Assembly: GCA_030148915.1 (NCBI GenBank)
Contig: JASBSN010000023.1
Location: 1 to 50,405, forward strand
Direction: 5' to 3'
DNA length: 50,405 bases
From: Thiogranum sp.
GTDB lineage: Bacteria; Pseudomonadota; Gammaproteobacteria; DSM-19610
Shown here one piece after another: positions 17,363-27,970 of this stretch; within the stretch, counting starts at the first letter, position 1, and every line of letters starts with the position of its first letter. The translations under genes and the position numbers were made by a program. Below the pieces are notes generated by a model. The model saw only the letters and a program-made list of their open reading frames with translations, was not told where the DNA came from and did no database searches.

Positions 17363-18441
17363 CACGCCGCCTCACTCCAGCCGCTGGCCGCCAGGCAAGC
17401 CTCGGCCACGGTTCGGGCTGCTCGCGGCAGCGCCCTGGCGCGGGCGTTGCGCGCCATCTGCATCAATCGTTCCGGCTGGTGCAGCAAAGCCAGTTCGCGC
17501 TGCAAGCGCGGGATATCCATCTGCGCCTGCGGCAACAAGACGGCGGCGTCAGCGTCGACCAGATAGCGGGCGTTGCCGGTCTGATGATCGTCGACCGCGT
17601 GCGGGTAAGGCACCAGAATCGACGCGACGCCCACGGCGGCCAGTTCAGCGACCGTCAGGGCGCCGGCCCGACACAAGACCAGATCGGCCCACTGGTACGC
17701 CTCGGCCATGTCTTCGATAAACGCCTCCAGACGGGCTTCGACACCGGCCGCATGATAGGCCTGACGCGCCGCGTCAATCAGCTTCAGGCCGGTCTGGTGG
17801 CGCACTTGCGGGCGTTGCTCCTCGGCCATCCCGCCCAACGCCAACGGCACCAGCTGGTTCAGCGCGGCCGCGCCGAGGCTGCCGCCAACCACCAGCAGGC
17901 GGGCCCGGCGGGCGCTACAGTCGGGGGCGACAAAAGCCAGAGCGGCGATACTCTCGCGCACCGGGTTGCCGGTATGCCGGGCGCCCTTCAGACTGCCGGG
18001 GAAAGCTTCCAGCACCTCGCTTGCCAGCGGCGCCAGCAGCCGGTTGGTCAAGCCGGCAACGGAATTCTGCTCGTGGATAATCAGCGGGCGACGTAACAGC
18101 CAGGAGACCAAACCGCCCGGACCGGTGACAAAGCCACCCATGCCCAATACCGCCACGGGGCGCACGCGCCACATCACCACCGCGGCTTGCGCCACCGCCC
18201 AGAGCAACATCAGCGGCGCGGCAAGTTTGCGCCACAACCCCTTGCCACGCAGGCCCTTGACGCTGATCCAATGCACCGCAATGCCGGTCGGCGGCACCAC
18301 GCGCGCCTCGAGACCGGCGTGGGTGCCCAGCCAGTGCACCGGCCGGCCCAGGGCCCGCAGCTGCTCGGCCACTGCCAAGGCGGGGAAGACATGGCCGCCG
18401 GTGCCGCCGGCCATAATCAGGAACGGCCGCCTGTCGTTCAT
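17362..18441 (-). CDS. murG: UDP-GlcNAc:lipid I N-acetylglucosaminyltransferase
   Basis: MurG is the peripheral membrane GT28 glycosyltransferase that converts lipid I to lipid II. The 359-residue product begins [20 protein letters not shown], containing the first G-loop; the second glycine loop [13 protein letters not shown] lies near 185, and the donor-binding [20 protein letters not shown] near 265. The chosen ATG at 18441 overlaps the ftsW stop (ATGA); longer in-frame starts lie within ftsW. A usual member of the ftsW-murG-murC run. Confidence 0.98.
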   Translation of the reverse strand: MNDRRPFLIMAGGTGGHVFPALAVAEQLRALGRPVHWLGTHAGLEARVVPPTGIAVHWISVKGLRGKGLWRKLAAPLMLLWAVAQAAVVMWRVRPVAVLGMGGFVTGPGGLVSWLLRRPLIIHEQNSVAGLTNRLLAPLASEVLEAFPGSLKGARHTGNPVRESIAALAFVAPDCSARRARLLVVGGSLGAAALNQLVPLALGGMAEEQRPQVRHQTGLKLIDAARQAYHAAGVEARLEAFIEDMAEAYQWADLVLCRAGALTVAELAAVGVASILVPYPHAVDDHQTGNARYLVDADAAVLLPQAQMDIPRLQRELALLHQPERLMQMARNARARALPRAARTVAEACLAASGWSEAA

Positions 18442-19646
18442 GTCGACCTCCTGCGCCGTCGCGCGGCCGCCGCGCCCGAGGCGGGCAGGCTGTTGACCGT
18501 ACAGCGGCTTTCGTAATCGATGCGCAACAACAGGGCGATGGCCATACAAGTAATCAACAGGCTGCTGCCGCCGTAACTCATCAACGGCAAGGTCAAGCCT
18601 TTGGTCGGCAGCAGCCCGGTGTTGACGGCGATATTGATCAGCGCCTGCATGCCCAGCCAGGTACCGATACCATAGGCCAGATAGGCGGCAAATGGGTTAC
18701 CGCTGCGCGCCGCGCGCCCGGCGATCAGCCAGGCACGACTCACCACCAGGGCGTACAGACCGAGCAGCACCAGGATGCCGAACAGACCGAGCTCTTCGGC
18801 CAGCACCGCAAACACAAAGTCGGTATGCGCTTCCGGCAGATAGAATAGTTTCTGAATACTGGCACCCAGACCGACGCCGAACCATTCTCCGCGGCCGATA
18901 GCGATCAGCGACTGGGTCAACTGAAAATCGGTATTAAAAGGATCGTTCCAGGGATCGACAAACGCCGTCAGTCGCTGCAACCGATACGGCGAGGTTACTG
19001 CCAGGGTGGCAAACGCGGCGCCGGCCGCACCGATCAGCGCGGCGAACTTCCACAGGCTGACGCCGGCAATAAACAGCATCACCAGCACCGTCGAGACCAG
19101 CACCACGGTAGCGCCGAAGTCGGGTTCGACTAACAGCAAAACGGCTACCAGCAAGAGCAGCGCCAGAGGCTTCAGAAAACCAGCCCCGGTCTCGCGCACT
19201 TCCTCGCCGTGGCGCACCAGATACCCCGCCATGTAAATCAACGCCAACAGCTTGGCCGGCTCCGACACCTGCAGGCGGAATACGCCCATATTGATCCAGC
19301 GGGTGCTGCCGTTGACCTCCACGCCAATGCCCGGCAACAGCACCGCCAGCAAGAGCACAACGGCCAGCAGAATACAGGCCAGGCTGCCGCGCTCCCAGAT
19401 CGCCAGGCGCACCCGCAAAACCGCCAGACCCAGCACTAAGCCGATACTCAGATACACCGTCTGGCGTACGACGAAGTAAAACGTGCTGACGCCGAGCCGT
19501 TCGGCCACCGGCATCGAGGCGGAGGTCACCATCACCAGACCGAGAGAAAACAACGCCGTGACCGCGCTGATCAATACCAGATCCAGCGCCGGTAAACGCT
19601 CGCCGCGGCGCGCCGGCATATCGGGAAGCAGGGCGGCCAGATTCAT
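18438..19646 (-). CDS. ftsW: SEDS peptidoglycan glycosyltransferase FtsW
   Basis: FtsW is the septal SEDS-family glycosyltransferase that polymerises lipid II together with FtsI. The 402-residue product has about ten membrane helices, the characteristic ALLLLVAVLLLVEPDFGATVV segment containing the catalytic-loop PDFG, YLPEAHTDFVFAVLAEELG, and the C-terminal GLLPTKGLTLPLMSYGGSS. The ATG at 19646 overlaps the murD stop (ATGA). A longer start at 19679 lies inside murD and is less likely. Confidence 0.98.
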   Translation of the reverse strand: MNLAALLPDMPARRGERLPALDLVLISAVTALFSLGLVMVTSASMPVAERLGVSTFYFVVRQTVYLSIGLVLGLAVLRVRLAIWERGSLACILLAVVLLLAVLLPGIGVEVNGSTRWINMGVFRLQVSEPAKLLALIYMAGYLVRHGEEVRETGAGFLKPLALLLLVAVLLLVEPDFGATVVLVSTVLVMLFIAGVSLWKFAALIGAAGAAFATLAVTSPYRLQRLTAFVDPWNDPFNTDFQLTQSLIAIGRGEWFGVGLGASIQKLFYLPEAHTDFVFAVLAEELGLFGILVLLGLYALVVSRAWLIAGRAARSGNPFAAYLAYGIGTWLGMQALINIAVNTGLLPTKGLTLPLMSYGGSSLLITCMAIALLLRIDYESRCTVNSLPASGAAAARRRRRST

Positions 19647-20980
19647 GCGTCCAGCTCCCGCACGGCCTGCATAAAGCACTCACCACGCTGCCGGTAATGT
19701 TCGAACATATCGAAGCTGGCGCAGGCCGGCGACAACAGCACCAGATCGCCGCCGTGCGCCAGATGTGCCGCCGTTGCCACCGCCTCACCCATCGACGCCG
19801 CACGGTGCACCGGGATGCTGTCGCCCACCGCCCGGGCCATTTCCTCGGCAGCCTCGCCGATCAATATCAGCGCGCGCAAGCGTCCATCGAGGCCGAGCGC
19901 AAGCTCATTAAAATCGGCGCCCTTGCCCTGACCGCCGGCGATCAGCACCAGGGGCGCATCGAAACCGCGCACCGCCGCCAGGGTGGCGCCGACGTTGGTG
20001 GCTTTGGAATCGTTGTACCAGGAGACGCCGCGGATCTCGGCCACCCACTGCATGCGGTGCGGCAGGCCCTGAAAATTGCGCAGCACCTGCAGCATGGCCT
20101 GCTGCTCCAGCCCCGCGGCACTCCCCAAGGCCAAAGCGGCAAGCGCGTTGGAGAGATTGTGGCGTCCGGCGATACGTAAGTGCGACACCGGCATCCAGCG
20201 CTCCCCACCGCGCACAATCCAGGGGCCGGCGCCGCTGTCGAGAATGCCGAACTGATTCTGCGGCGGCGCCTGCAGGCCAAAGCTAAGCTGCGGCGCATTG
20301 GCCAGCGCGGCCGCGGCGCTGTCGTCTCGATTCACCACTTGCACGGTGGCCCCGGCGTATATGCGCTGTTTGGCGCCGCTATAGTCCGCCAGGTTCGCGT
20401 GACGATCCAGATGATCCGGGCTGATGTTCAATACCACCGCGGCGTGGGCGTGCAGAGCGGTCACCGTCTCGAGCTGGAAGCTGGATAACTCCAGCACATA
20501 CAGATCCGGTTCGACGGCGCCGATCAGATCCAGCGCCGGGGTGCCCAGATTGCCGCCTACCTGCACCTGTTTACCACTCTGGCGCGCCATTTCACCGACC
20601 AACGTGGTGACGGTGCTCTTGCCGTTGGAACCGGTAATGGCGATCACCGGCGCCTGCGCGGTGCGCGCGAACAGCTCGATGTCGCCGATGACCTCCACGC
20701 CGCGCTGCCGGGCGGCGGCCACCAGCGGCTCCTGCAGCGCCACTCCCGGACTGAGCACAATGCGTTCGGCGCGGCCGAAAATACCCGCGTCGTAACCGCC
20801 CAAAAACAACGCAACGTCCGGCAGCTCGGTGCGAATATCGGCCACCGCGGGCGGCTGCTCGCGGCTGTCGGTCACGGCGACCTCCACGCCCCGTGCGGCG
20901 AGAAAACGCGCACAGGAAAGCCCGGTCGCACCGAGACCTACAATCAGCGTACGGGGTTCGCGCTGTGTTTCTGTCGCCAT
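19643..20980 (-). CDS. murD: UDP-N-acetylmuramoyl-L-alanine--D-glutamate ligase
   Basis: MurD adds D-glutamate to UDP-MurNAc-L-alanine. The 445-residue enzyme has an N-terminal Rossmann loop TLIVGLGATGLSCARFL, the ATP P-loop ITGSNGKSTVTTL near 115, NISPDHLDRHANLADY, and YNDSKATNVGATLAAV near 315. The ATG at 20980 is taken; an in-frame ATG at 21001 would add seven residues and neither has a strong ribosome site. It follows the small ORF at 21021-21095 and overlaps ftsW. Confidence 0.98.
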   Translation of the reverse strand: MATETQREPRTLIVGLGATGLSCARFLAARGVEVAVTDSREQPPAVADIRTELPDVALFLGGYDAGIFGRAERIVLSPGVALQEPLVAAARQRGVEVIGDIELFARTAQAPVIAITGSNGKSTVTTLVGEMARQSGKQVQVGGNLGTPALDLIGAVEPDLYVLELSSFQLETVTALHAHAAVVLNISPDHLDRHANLADYSGAKQRIYAGATVQVVNRDDSAAAALANAPQLSFGLQAPPQNQFGILDSGAGPWIVRGGERWMPVSHLRIAGRHNLSNALAALALGSAAGLEQQAMLQVLRNFQGLPHRMQWVAEIRGVSWYNDSKATNVGATLAAVRGFDAPLVLIAGGQGKGADFNELALGLDGRLRALILIGEAAEEMARAVGDSIPVHRAASMGEAVATAAHLAHGGDLVLLSPACASFDMFEHYRQRGECFMQAVRELDA

Positions 20981-21020
20981 GAATTCTGTTACCGCCAGCA
21001 TCGCCTATAGTCTGTACGCG

Positions 21021-21095
21021 TCAGATCAGCATCAGTACCACGGCGATGACCACGAACGTCACGCCGACTATCGCTATTTGACTCTTTTCATCCAT
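21021..21095 (-). CDS. Candidate 24-residue single-span membrane microprotein between mraY and murD
   Basis: A 24-codon frame (MDEKSQIAIVGVTFVV followed by IAVVLMLI) in the only gap between mraY and murD. The ATG lies 13 bases after the mraY stop with a GAGG ribosome site eight bases upstream. The product has a charged N-terminus (D2, E3, K4) and then about 19 uninterrupted hydrophobic residues, exactly one membrane helix, with the stop right after it. Such a composition is unlikely in random GC-rich DNA. I recognise no family; a small partner of MraY, FtsW or the divisome is a guess from position only. Confidence 0.6.
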   Translation of the reverse strand: MDEKSQIAIVGVTFVVIAVVLMLI

Positions 21096-21108
21096 TGCGC
21101 CTACCTCG

Positions 21109-22191
21109 CTAACGAATTTTCAGCGTTGCCAGACCGGACAACACCAGGATCACGGTTATGATCCAGAAACGCACAATCACCCGCGGCTCCGGCCAGCCTT
21201 TGAGTTCAAAGTGATGGTGCAACGGCGCCATGCGGAAAATCCTCCGCCCCGTCAGTTTGAACGACGCCACCTGCAAGATGACCGAGACGGTTTCCATTAC
21301 GAACACCCCGGCCATCAGAAAAAACACCAACTCCTGGCGCGTCAGCACCGCGACAATACCCAATGCCGCGCCGAGCGCGAGCGCGCCGACATCGCCCATA
21401 AAAACCTGTGCCGGATACGCGTTAAACCACAGGAATCCCAGACCGGCGCCGACCATAGCGCCGCAGAACACGGCAAGTTCGCCGGCATCGCGGATAAAGG
21501 GAATACTCAGATAACCGGAAATATTAAAATTACCTGTCGCGTAGGCGAACACGGCCAACGCGCCGGCCACCAACACCGTGGGCAGAATCGCCAGTCCGTC
21601 CAATCCGTCGGTAAGGTTCACGGCGTTACTCGAACCCACCACGACGAAATACACCACCAGTACATACCAGCCCCCCAGTGGCACCGCGATATCCTTGAAA
21701 AACGGCACAATCAATTCGGTCTCCGCCGGCGACTGCGCGGTATAAAACAAGTACGCGCCGGCCAGCAGCGCGGCCAACGACTGCCATCCATATTTGACGC
21801 GCGCCGAGAGGCCCCGGCTGTTGCCATAGACAATCTTACGGTAGTCGTCGATCCAGCCGATGACACCGAATCCGGTGGTCACCAGCAGCACCACCCATAC
21901 ATAACGATTACCCAGATCGGCCCACAGCAAGGTCGACACCGCGATGGCGACCAGAATCAAGGCCCCGCCCATGGTCGGCGTGCCGGCCTTGGACAGATGT
22001 GAGGCCGGACCGTCGTTACGCACCTGCTGGCCGATCTGGCGAAAACTGAGGTGGCGGATCATCACCGGGCCGACCACGAAAGAGATCATCAGCGCCGTCA
22101 GCACCCCGAAAATGCTCCGCAGCGTGAGGTACTGAAAGACGTTGAAGCCGCTGTAGTAGCGGGACAGATATTCGAACAGCGCCAATAACAT
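21109..22191 (-). CDS. mraY: Phospho-N-acetylmuramoyl-pentapeptide transferase
   Basis: MraY moves phospho-MurNAc-pentapeptide from UDP to undecaprenyl phosphate, making lipid I at the inner membrane. The 360-residue, ten-helix protein equals the E. coli length. It shows [10 protein letters not shown] near 70, the DGLDGLA catalytic aspartates in [16 protein letters not shown] near 195, [19 protein letters not shown] near 265 and the [15 protein letters not shown] motif near 325. The ATG overlaps the murF stop by one base (TGATG). Confidence 0.99.
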   Translation of the reverse strand: MLLALFEYLSRYYSGFNVFQYLTLRSIFGVLTALMISFVVGPVMIRHLSFRQIGQQVRNDGPASHLSKAGTPTMGGALILVAIAVSTLLWADLGNRYVWVVLLVTTGFGVIGWIDDYRKIVYGNSRGLSARVKYGWQSLAALLAGAYLFYTAQSPAETELIVPFFKDIAVPLGGWYVLVVYFVVVGSSNAVNLTDGLDGLAILPTVLVAGALAVFAYATGNFNISGYLSIPFIRDAGELAVFCGAMVGAGLGFLWFNAYPAQVFMGDVGALALGAALGIVAVLTRQELVFFLMAGVFVMETVSVILQVASFKLTGRRIFRMAPLHHHFELKGWPEPRVIVRFWIITVILVLSGLATLKIR

Positions 22192-23555
22192 CAGCCAGCC
22201 CCCCGCGATGAATCATCGGCACCGGTCAGCGCATCCACTACGCGCTCCATATGCATACTGCGCGACCCTTTGACGAGCACGCTGACCTCAGGGTGCAGAG
22301 CGGCGCGCAGCGCAACGAGCAGTTCGTCGAGGTTGGTGTAAGCGCTGGCGCCTTCGCCAAAGGTCTCCGCCGCCAGGCCGGCCAGTGCGCCCAGCGTGAA
22401 CAGCCGCTCAATACCGGCACGACGTGCCGCGGCGCCCGTGTCGCTGTGCAGTTGCCGGTCGCTGTCGCCGAGCTCGCCCATATCCCCCAGCACCAGCCAG
22501 CGCTCGCCCGGTGCGCCCGACAACAGTGCCAACCCGGCCTCCAGCGAGGCCGGGTTGGCGTTATAGGTATCGTTGATAATGCGCGCGCCACCGCTAGCGC
22601 GCAGCGCCTGCCAGCGCCCCTGTACCGGCTGTACCGCGGCCAATCCGGCGGCGATATCAGCAAGCCCGACGCCGAGCGCCAAGGCCGCCGCGGTGGCGGC
22701 CAGTGCGTTCATGACGTTGTGGCGCCCCGGCAAAGCGAGGCGGGTTGTTACCTTGCCGTAGGGCGTCTGCAGGTGTATCTCGCTGGCATCGATATCCCCC
22801 TGCCAGTCGGCGCTCACCTCCGCGCTGAGCTGCAAACCAAAGCTCAGCACCTTGCGCGGCGCCGCCAGCGTGCGCCACAGCGCCGCATAGGGGTCATCGG
22901 CATTCAGCACACAGATCACTTCGGGCCCGGCGCTGTCGAACAACTCACCTTTGGCCCTGGCGACCCCCTCCAGACTGCCGAATCCTTCCAGGTGCGCCGG
23001 CCCGGCATTATTGATCACCGCCACCTGCGGTTTAACCAGACTGGTCAGGTAGGCGATTTCACCGGGGTGATTGGCGCCCAGTTCGAGTACCGCGTAATCG
23101 TGCTCCGGCCCGAGGCGAAACAGGGTGTGCGGCACGCCGATGTCGTTGTTGAAATTACCCTCGGTGACCAGCGTCTGCCCGCAGCGCTGCAAAATAGCGG
23201 CGAGCATTTCCTTAACGCTGGTTTTGCCGTTGCTACCGGTCACCGCCACCAAGGGCAGATCGAAGCGGCTGCGCCAATGGGACGCCAGGCCACCCAGCGC
23301 CAGGCGTGTGTCCTCCACTTCCAGTCGCGGCAAGTCGGCGGTCACTGACTGGCTGACGGCCACTGCCGCCGCACCCTGGCGGCGCGCCTGGTCGAGATAG
23401 CGATGGCCGTCGAAGCGCGGGCCGCGCAAGGCGACAAACAGATTACCGGCGACCAGCGTCCGCGTGTCGGTACTGATACCGGTGAACTGCACATCCTCAC
23501 CGAGTTGCCGCCCGTTGAGCACCTGCGCCGCGGCGGACAATTGCATTGTCATCAT
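22191..23555 (-). CDS. murF: UDP-N-acetylmuramoyl-tripeptide--D-alanyl-D-alanine ligase
   Basis: MurF attaches D-Ala-D-Ala to the UDP-MurNAc-tripeptide. The 454-residue product has the P-loop [14 protein letters not shown] near 110, [13 protein letters not shown], the [13 protein letters not shown] motif, and [16 protein letters not shown] near 330. The start overlaps the murE stop as ATGA; another ATG lies directly after. Substrate comes from MurE and Ddl, both in this cluster. Confidence 0.98.
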   Translation of the reverse strand: MMTMQLSAAAQVLNGRQLGEDVQFTGISTDTRTLVAGNLFVALRGPRFDGHRYLDQARRQGAAAVAVSQSVTADLPRLEVEDTRLALGGLASHWRSRFDLPLVAVTGSNGKTSVKEMLAAILQRCGQTLVTEGNFNNDIGVPHTLFRLGPEHDYAVLELGANHPGEIAYLTSLVKPQVAVINNAGPAHLEGFGSLEGVARAKGELFDSAGPEVICVLNADDPYAALWRTLAAPRKVLSFGLQLSAEVSADWQGDIDASEIHLQTPYGKVTTRLALPGRHNVMNALAATAAALALGVGLADIAAGLAAVQPVQGRWQALRASGGARIINDTYNANPASLEAGLALLSGAPGERWLVLGDMGELGDSDRQLHSDTGAAARRAGIERLFTLGALAGLAAETFGEGASAYTNLDELLVALRAALHPEVSVLVKGSRSMHMERVVDALTGADDSSRGAG

Positions 23556-25078
23556 CCGGCCCTCCTCCGCAGCGCTTGGCGGACCCGCTCACGATCGCTG
23601 AACGGCAGCCGTTGGGTACCGATCTGCTGATAATCCTCATGCCCTTTGCCGGCCACCAGCACCAGGTCGTCGGCGCTGGCGGCGGCGATCACCTCGTCAA
23701 TAGCCTGACCGCGATCGACAATGCGCTGCGCCCGCAGCGGCTCTGAGAATCCGGCCGCTATCTGCTCGACAATGGCCTGCGCCGACTCGCCGCGCGGATT
23801 GTCGCTGGTCAACACCGCGCGATCGGCCCAGCGTTCGGCTACAGCGCCCATTTGCGGACGTTTGCCTGAGTCGCGCTCACCGCCGGCGCCGAACAGACAG
23901 ATCAGCTCGCCCTTGCAGTGCGGGCGCAGCGCCTGCAACACGGTTTGCAGCGCGTAGGGCGTGTGTGCGTAATCGACCACCACCGCCGGCTGACCCGCGG
24001 CCGTGAACAGTTCCATGCGCCCGGGCACGGTGGTGACCGTCTGCAGGCGTTGCACGGCGAGCTCCAGTGACAAACCGGTGGCCAGTAGGGCGCCCAGCGC
24101 CGCCATCAGGTTGTCGGCGTTGAAAGCGCCCAACACCGCAGCGCTCAACACTGCGCGGCCCTGGCTCGTATTCAGTTGCAGAACGAGGCCGTGCGCTGTG
24201 GCGCGCATCGATTCCAGGGTGATCCAATCGGCGCCAAAGCGCGCGCAATCGTCTTCGGTGTGACCGTAGGCAACTACCCGCACAGACGCCTTCGCCTCGC
24301 CCGCCAGCTCGCGCCCGAACCTGTCGCCGACATTGACTACCGCCGCTTGCAGTCCGGCGCTGGTAAACAGACGCCGCTTAGCCTCGGCGTAAGCCTCGAT
24401 ACTGCCGTGATAGTCCAGATGATCGCGGCTGAGTTGCGTCAGTACAGCGATGCTGAACTGCGTGCCTTCGGTGCGCCGCTGGTGCAGCGCGTGCGAGGAA
24501 ACCTCCATGGCGACCTGGCGCACACCGGCATCACGCAGTTCGGCGAGTTCCGCTTGCAGGCGCAAGGCGTCTGGCGTGGTGTGCGTTGGCGGCCGCAGAC
24601 GGCCATACACGCCGTAGCCGAGGGTGCCCAGCAAACCACAGGCCTGCTGTGCATCGCTCAATGCCTGGGCGATAAAATGCGCCACCGAGGTCTTGCCGTC
24701 GGTGCCGGTGACGCCGACAAGCTGCATATCAGCGGAGGGGTGGGCGTAAAAACGATCGGCGATGCGGCCTACTTTGTTGCCGAGGCCGTCCACCGCCAGC
24801 GCCACGACCGGCAGCCCGTCGGCCCGGGCCTGCAAGGCGATATCGGCGACCGGCTCCCAAAGCACCGCGACGGCGCCGCGGCGCAACGCCTCGTCGACAT
24901 GCACCAGCCCATGGACTTGCAGACCGCGACAGGCCAGGAACAGATCGCCGGGGCGCACCCGCCGACTGTCGGTGGCCAGACCGGTAACCCTAAGCGCCGG
25001 TATGGCCGTAGCCGGCACCAGTGCGTGCAGCAACACGGCCAGTGTTATCCCCTCGCGCGGCGATTGCACGGCCATCAT
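23552..25078 (-). CDS. murE: UDP-MurNAc-tripeptide synthetase, meso-diaminopimelate-adding
   Basis: MurE adds the third residue of the stem peptide. The 508-residue product shows the P-loop VTGTDGKTSVAHFIAQAL near 120 (Asp at the position that is Asn in E. coli), the DHLDYHGSIEAYAEAK motif carrying the carbamylated lysine, and the DNPRGE motif (in LTSDNPRGESAQ) that selects meso-diaminopimelate. GTDGKT forms are known in the family, so the change need not affect activity. The start overlaps the ftsI stop (ATGA). Confidence 0.98.
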   Translation of the reverse strand: MMAVQSPREGITLAVLLHALVPATAIPALRVTGLATDSRRVRPGDLFLACRGLQVHGLVHVDEALRRGAVAVLWEPVADIALQARADGLPVVALAVDGLGNKVGRIADRFYAHPSADMQLVGVTGTDGKTSVAHFIAQALSDAQQACGLLGTLGYGVYGRLRPPTHTTPDALRLQAELAELRDAGVRQVAMEVSSHALHQRRTEGTQFSIAVLTQLSRDHLDYHGSIEAYAEAKRRLFTSAGLQAAVVNVGDRFGRELAGEAKASVRVVAYGHTEDDCARFGADWITLESMRATAHGLVLQLNTSQGRAVLSAAVLGAFNADNLMAALGALLATGLSLELAVQRLQTVTTVPGRMELFTAAGQPAVVVDYAHTPYALQTVLQALRPHCKGELICLFGAGGERDSGKRPQMGAVAERWADRAVLTSDNPRGESAQAIVEQIAAGFSEPLRAQRIVDRGQAIDEVIAAASADDLVLVAGKGHEDYQQIGTQRLPFSDRERVRQALRRRAG

Positions 25079-26784
25079 GCCGGACCCTCCGTCGCCGGCA
25101 AGCGCGTCTGCAACAAGGAGACATCGTCGGGAGATATGTTCAGCAGCCGCAGGGCGCCGGCCATGACGCGCGAGAATACCGGCCCGGCCACCTGCCCGCC
25201 AAAGTGCTCATCGCGGGATGGCTCGTTAATCACCACCACGGTCACCAGACGCGGATCGCTCGCCGGCGCCAGCCCGGCGAACAACGCCACATAGCGATCT
25301 TTGGCATAACCGCCACCTTGCGATTTGTGCACGGTACCGGTCTTACCGGCAACCCGGTAACCGCTGACGGCCGCCAGCGGCGCAGTGCCGCCGGGTTTAA
25401 CCACCTCCTCCAACATGGTGCGCACGCTGCGCGCCACCGCCGGGCTGAAAACGGTCTGTTTTTCGAGCCGATCGTTGGTGCGTCGCAACAGGGTTACGGG
25501 TACGCGGTAACCGTCATTGGCCAATACGCTGTAGGCTTGCGCCAGTTGCATACAGGTCACTGACAGACCGTAACCATAGGCGACGCTGGCGCGCTCAACA
25601 TCGCGCCAGCGGTGCCAGTCGGCCAGATAGCCATCGGCCTCGCCGGGGAAGCCGCTGCCGGTGGACATGCCGAATCCGGCCTGCGCATAACCCCGCCAGA
25701 CGTCTCGCGGGTTGAGCGCCAGGGCGATCTTGCTGGCCGCCACATTGCTCGATTTACGCAGCACCCCGGTCAGATCGAGAACACCGTAGTCGTGCATGTC
25801 GTGAATGGTATAAGTGCCGACTTGCAGCAGACCGGGCGAGGTATCGATTTGCGTACCGGGCAGATAGCCGCCGCTTTGCAGGGCCGCGGCAATCACGAAC
25901 GGCTTCATTGTCGAACCCGGCTCGAAGACATCGGTGATCGCGCGGTTGCGCAGATTTGCGGCGTTCAGATGCCGACGGTTGTTGGGGTTGAAGGCCGGCT
26001 GATTGGCCAGCGCCAACACTTCGCCGCTGCGGTTGTCCAGCACAACAATCGAGCCGGAGCGCGCGTGATGCTGTTTCACAGCAGCCTTCAGCTCGCGGTA
26101 GGCGAGGTATTGAATGCGCCGGTCGATACTCAGCGTCAAGGCCTTACCGGGATGCGCGGAACGGATGTTTTCCACGTTCTCGACAATATGGCGTCGACCG
26201 TCCTTGACCACTCTTTTGGCGCCGGGCTTACCGCTCAGCCACTTATCGTAAGCCAGCTCCAGGCCTTCCTGGCCGTGATCGTCGATATTGGTGAACCCGA
26301 TCAAGTGGGCGGCGACTTCGCCGGCCGGGTAGTAGCGGCGGTACTCCTGCTGCAGGTAGATACCCGGAATATCCAGATCGATCACCCGCTGCGCCCTGTC
26401 GGGCGCGAGGTGACGGCGCAGGTAAACAAACTCGCGGCTCTGACGCTGACCCAGCAGCCGCTGCAAGTGCTCGGCCTGCATGTTCAACAACCCCGCCACG
26501 CGTCGCAGATCGCTGGGACTGGCGACCAGTTCGCGCGGATTGGCCCACACCGATTGCACCGGTGTACTGATCGCCAGGGGCTCGCCGTTGCGATCGGTGA
26601 TCATGCCCCGGTGGGCTGCCACCTGGACCACGCGCAGATGGCGGGCATCGGCCTGTCCCTGGAGGAATTTACCGTCCAGCAGCTGCAGCTGTGCGCTACG
26701 CCCGGCCAGCAACACAAACCCGGAGAGCATCAGGCCCAGCAACAACCGGCGGCGGCCACGACTGATCGGTGGTGTTGCACTCAT
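25075..26784 (-). CDS. ftsI: Septal peptidoglycan transpeptidase FtsI (PBP3)
   Basis: FtsI is the class B penicillin-binding protein that crosslinks septal peptidoglycan with FtsW. The 569-residue protein has a single membrane anchor at about 13-33 (LLLGLMLSGFVLLAGRSAQ), a dimerisation/pedestal domain starting HRGMITDRNGEPLA (58-71), and the three penicillin-binding motifs: S291-T-M-K294, S345-S-N347 and a KTGT box in the C-terminal domain (GYRVAGKTGTVHK). The ATG overlaps the ftsL stop. Confidence 0.98.
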   Translation of the reverse strand: MSATPPISRGRRRLLLGLMLSGFVLLAGRSAQLQLLDGKFLQGQADARHLRVVQVAAHRGMITDRNGEPLAISTPVQSVWANPRELVASPSDLRRVAGLLNMQAEHLQRLLGQRQSREFVYLRRHLAPDRAQRVIDLDIPGIYLQQEYRRYYPAGEVAAHLIGFTNIDDHGQEGLELAYDKWLSGKPGAKRVVKDGRRHIVENVENIRSAHPGKALTLSIDRRIQYLAYRELKAAVKQHHARSGSIVVLDNRSGEVLALANQPAFNPNNRRHLNAANLRNRAITDVFEPGSTMKPFVIAAALQSGGYLPGTQIDTSPGLLQVGTYTIHDMHDYGVLDLTGVLRKSSNVAASKIALALNPRDVWRGYAQAGFGMSTGSGFPGEADGYLADWHRWRDVERASVAYGYGLSVTCMQLAQAYSVLANDGYRVPVTLLRRTNDRLEKQTVFSPAVARSVRTMLEEVVKPGGTAPLAAVSGYRVAGKTGTVHKSQGGGYAKDRYVALFAGLAPASDPRLVTVVVINEPSRDEHFGGQVAGPVFSRVMAGALRLLNISPDDVSLLQTRLPATEGPA

Positions 26785-27044
26785 GGACGTAGGATGGTTA
26801 CCTGTTGCGGGGCCGGCATATGCATATGCAGACGTTCACGGGCCGCGCCTTCGATTTTGCCGTGCGTGGTATAGGTGCTTTGTTCAAGTTGTAACTGCCC
26901 CCATTCGACATTCATGGCGTCGCGCTCTTCTTGCAGCGTCTGCAACTCGACGAACAGCTTGCGACTCTGGTGTTTGGCGTAAGCCGCCGATACCGCGCTG
27001 GCCACCACCGCCAGCACCAAAAGCGGTAACACCACACCCTTCAC
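26781..27044 (-). CDS. ftsL: Cell division protein FtsL
   Basis: FtsL is a small bitopic divisome protein that forms a complex with FtsB and FtsQ. The 87-residue product starts at a GTG that overlaps the rsmH stop (GTGA). It has one membrane helix (about 4-22, [20 protein letters not shown]) and a leucine-zipper-like coiled coil ([20 protein letters not shown]) followed by a helix ending near [10 protein letters not shown]. FtsL is poorly conserved, so the call rests on size, topology and position between rsmH and ftsI, which is diagnostic. Confidence 0.95.
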   Translation of the reverse strand: MKGVVLPLLVLAVVASAVSAAYAKHQSRKLFVELQTLQEERDAMNVEWGQLQLEQSTYTTHGKIEGAARERLHMHMPAPQQVTILRP

Positions 27045-27970
27045 GCGGCGCGCTCCGCAACCCGCAGCACCGCACTGCGCGCGCGCGGATTGGTACGCAC
27101 CTCAGCCTCATCCGCGCGCAGCGCTTTGCCCACTGCGCGGAGCGGCGGCGCATAGGCTTGTGGCAACACAGGGAGGTCAGGCGGCAACTGCGGGCCACGT
27201 TGTTGGTCGCGGATGAAGCGCTTGACGATGCGATCCTCCAACGAATGGAAGCTGATAACCGCCAGACGCGCACCGGGCGCCAACACCTCGACCGCCTGCG
27301 GCAGAACCGCCTGCAGATCCTGCAGCTCGCGGTTGATGAAAATACGCATGGCCTGGAAACTGCGCGTCGCCGGATGTCTTTTCGTCGCGCGCCCGGGCAC
27401 CGCGGCGGCGATCAGTTGGGCCAGCTGCAAAGTGCTGCGCAGCGGCGCCGTTTCGCGCTGCGCGACCAGCGCGCGGGCGATGCGTCGCGAGTGGCGCTCT
27501 TCACCGTAACGCCACAACACGTCGGCGATCTCCTCGGCGCTGGCCTCGGCCAGCCAATCGCTGGCCGAGGGACCGGCCTGCGGATTCATACGCATATCCA
27601 GCGGTCCGTCATGCTGAAAGCTGAATCCTCGCCCGGCATCATCCAGCTGCGGCGAGGAGACGCCCAAATCCAGCACAATCCCACTCACTTTCCCTTGCCA
27701 GCCCAGTTCCGTCACCACTGATTCAAGATCCCCGAAACTCGCGCATCGCATTATCAGGCGCGGCTCGCCGCCAAATTGGCTGGCCGCAAACGCCACTGCC
27801 GCAGGGTCTTTGTCGAAAGCCAGCAATCTGCCTTCGGCCCCCAATCGCGCCAGTATCGCCGCAGCATGACCGCCCCGCCCGAACGTCCCATCCACGTACA
27901 ACCCGTCTTGCTTGATCTGCAATACGTCCAGCACCTCATCGAGCAGCACCGGACGATGTATATCGCTCAT
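27041..27970 (-). CDS. rsmH: 16S rRNA (cytosine-1402-N4)-methyltransferase
   Basis: RsmH (MraW) methylates N4 of C1402 in the decoding centre of 16S rRNA. The 309-residue product shows [13 protein letters not shown] at the N-terminus, the SAM-binding [14 protein letters not shown] at about 26-39, [31 protein letters not shown] near 100-119, and [13 protein letters not shown] near 250. The start overlaps the mraZ stop by one base. Confidence 0.99.
   Translation of the reverse strand: MSDIHRPVLLDEVLDVLQIKQDGLYVDGTFGRGGHAAAILARLGAEGRLLAFDKDPAAVAFAASQFGGEPRLIMRCASFGDLESVVTELGWQGKVSGIVLDLGVSSPQLDDAGRGFSFQHDGPLDMRMNPQAGPSASDWLAEASAEEIADVLWRYGEERHSRRIARALVAQRETAPLRSTLQLAQLIAAAVPGRATKRHPATRSFQAMRIFINRELQDLQAVLPQAVEVLAPGARLAVISFHSLEDRIVKRFIRDQQRGPQLPPDLPVLPQAYAPPLRAVGKALRADEAEVRTNPRARSAVLRVAERAA

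Noticed and set aside
23552-25078. MurE P-loop Asp (GTDGKT) as an inactivating change
   Set aside because: The Lys-Thr and other catalytic motifs are intact and GTDGKT forms are known among MurE proteins, so this looks like normal variation.
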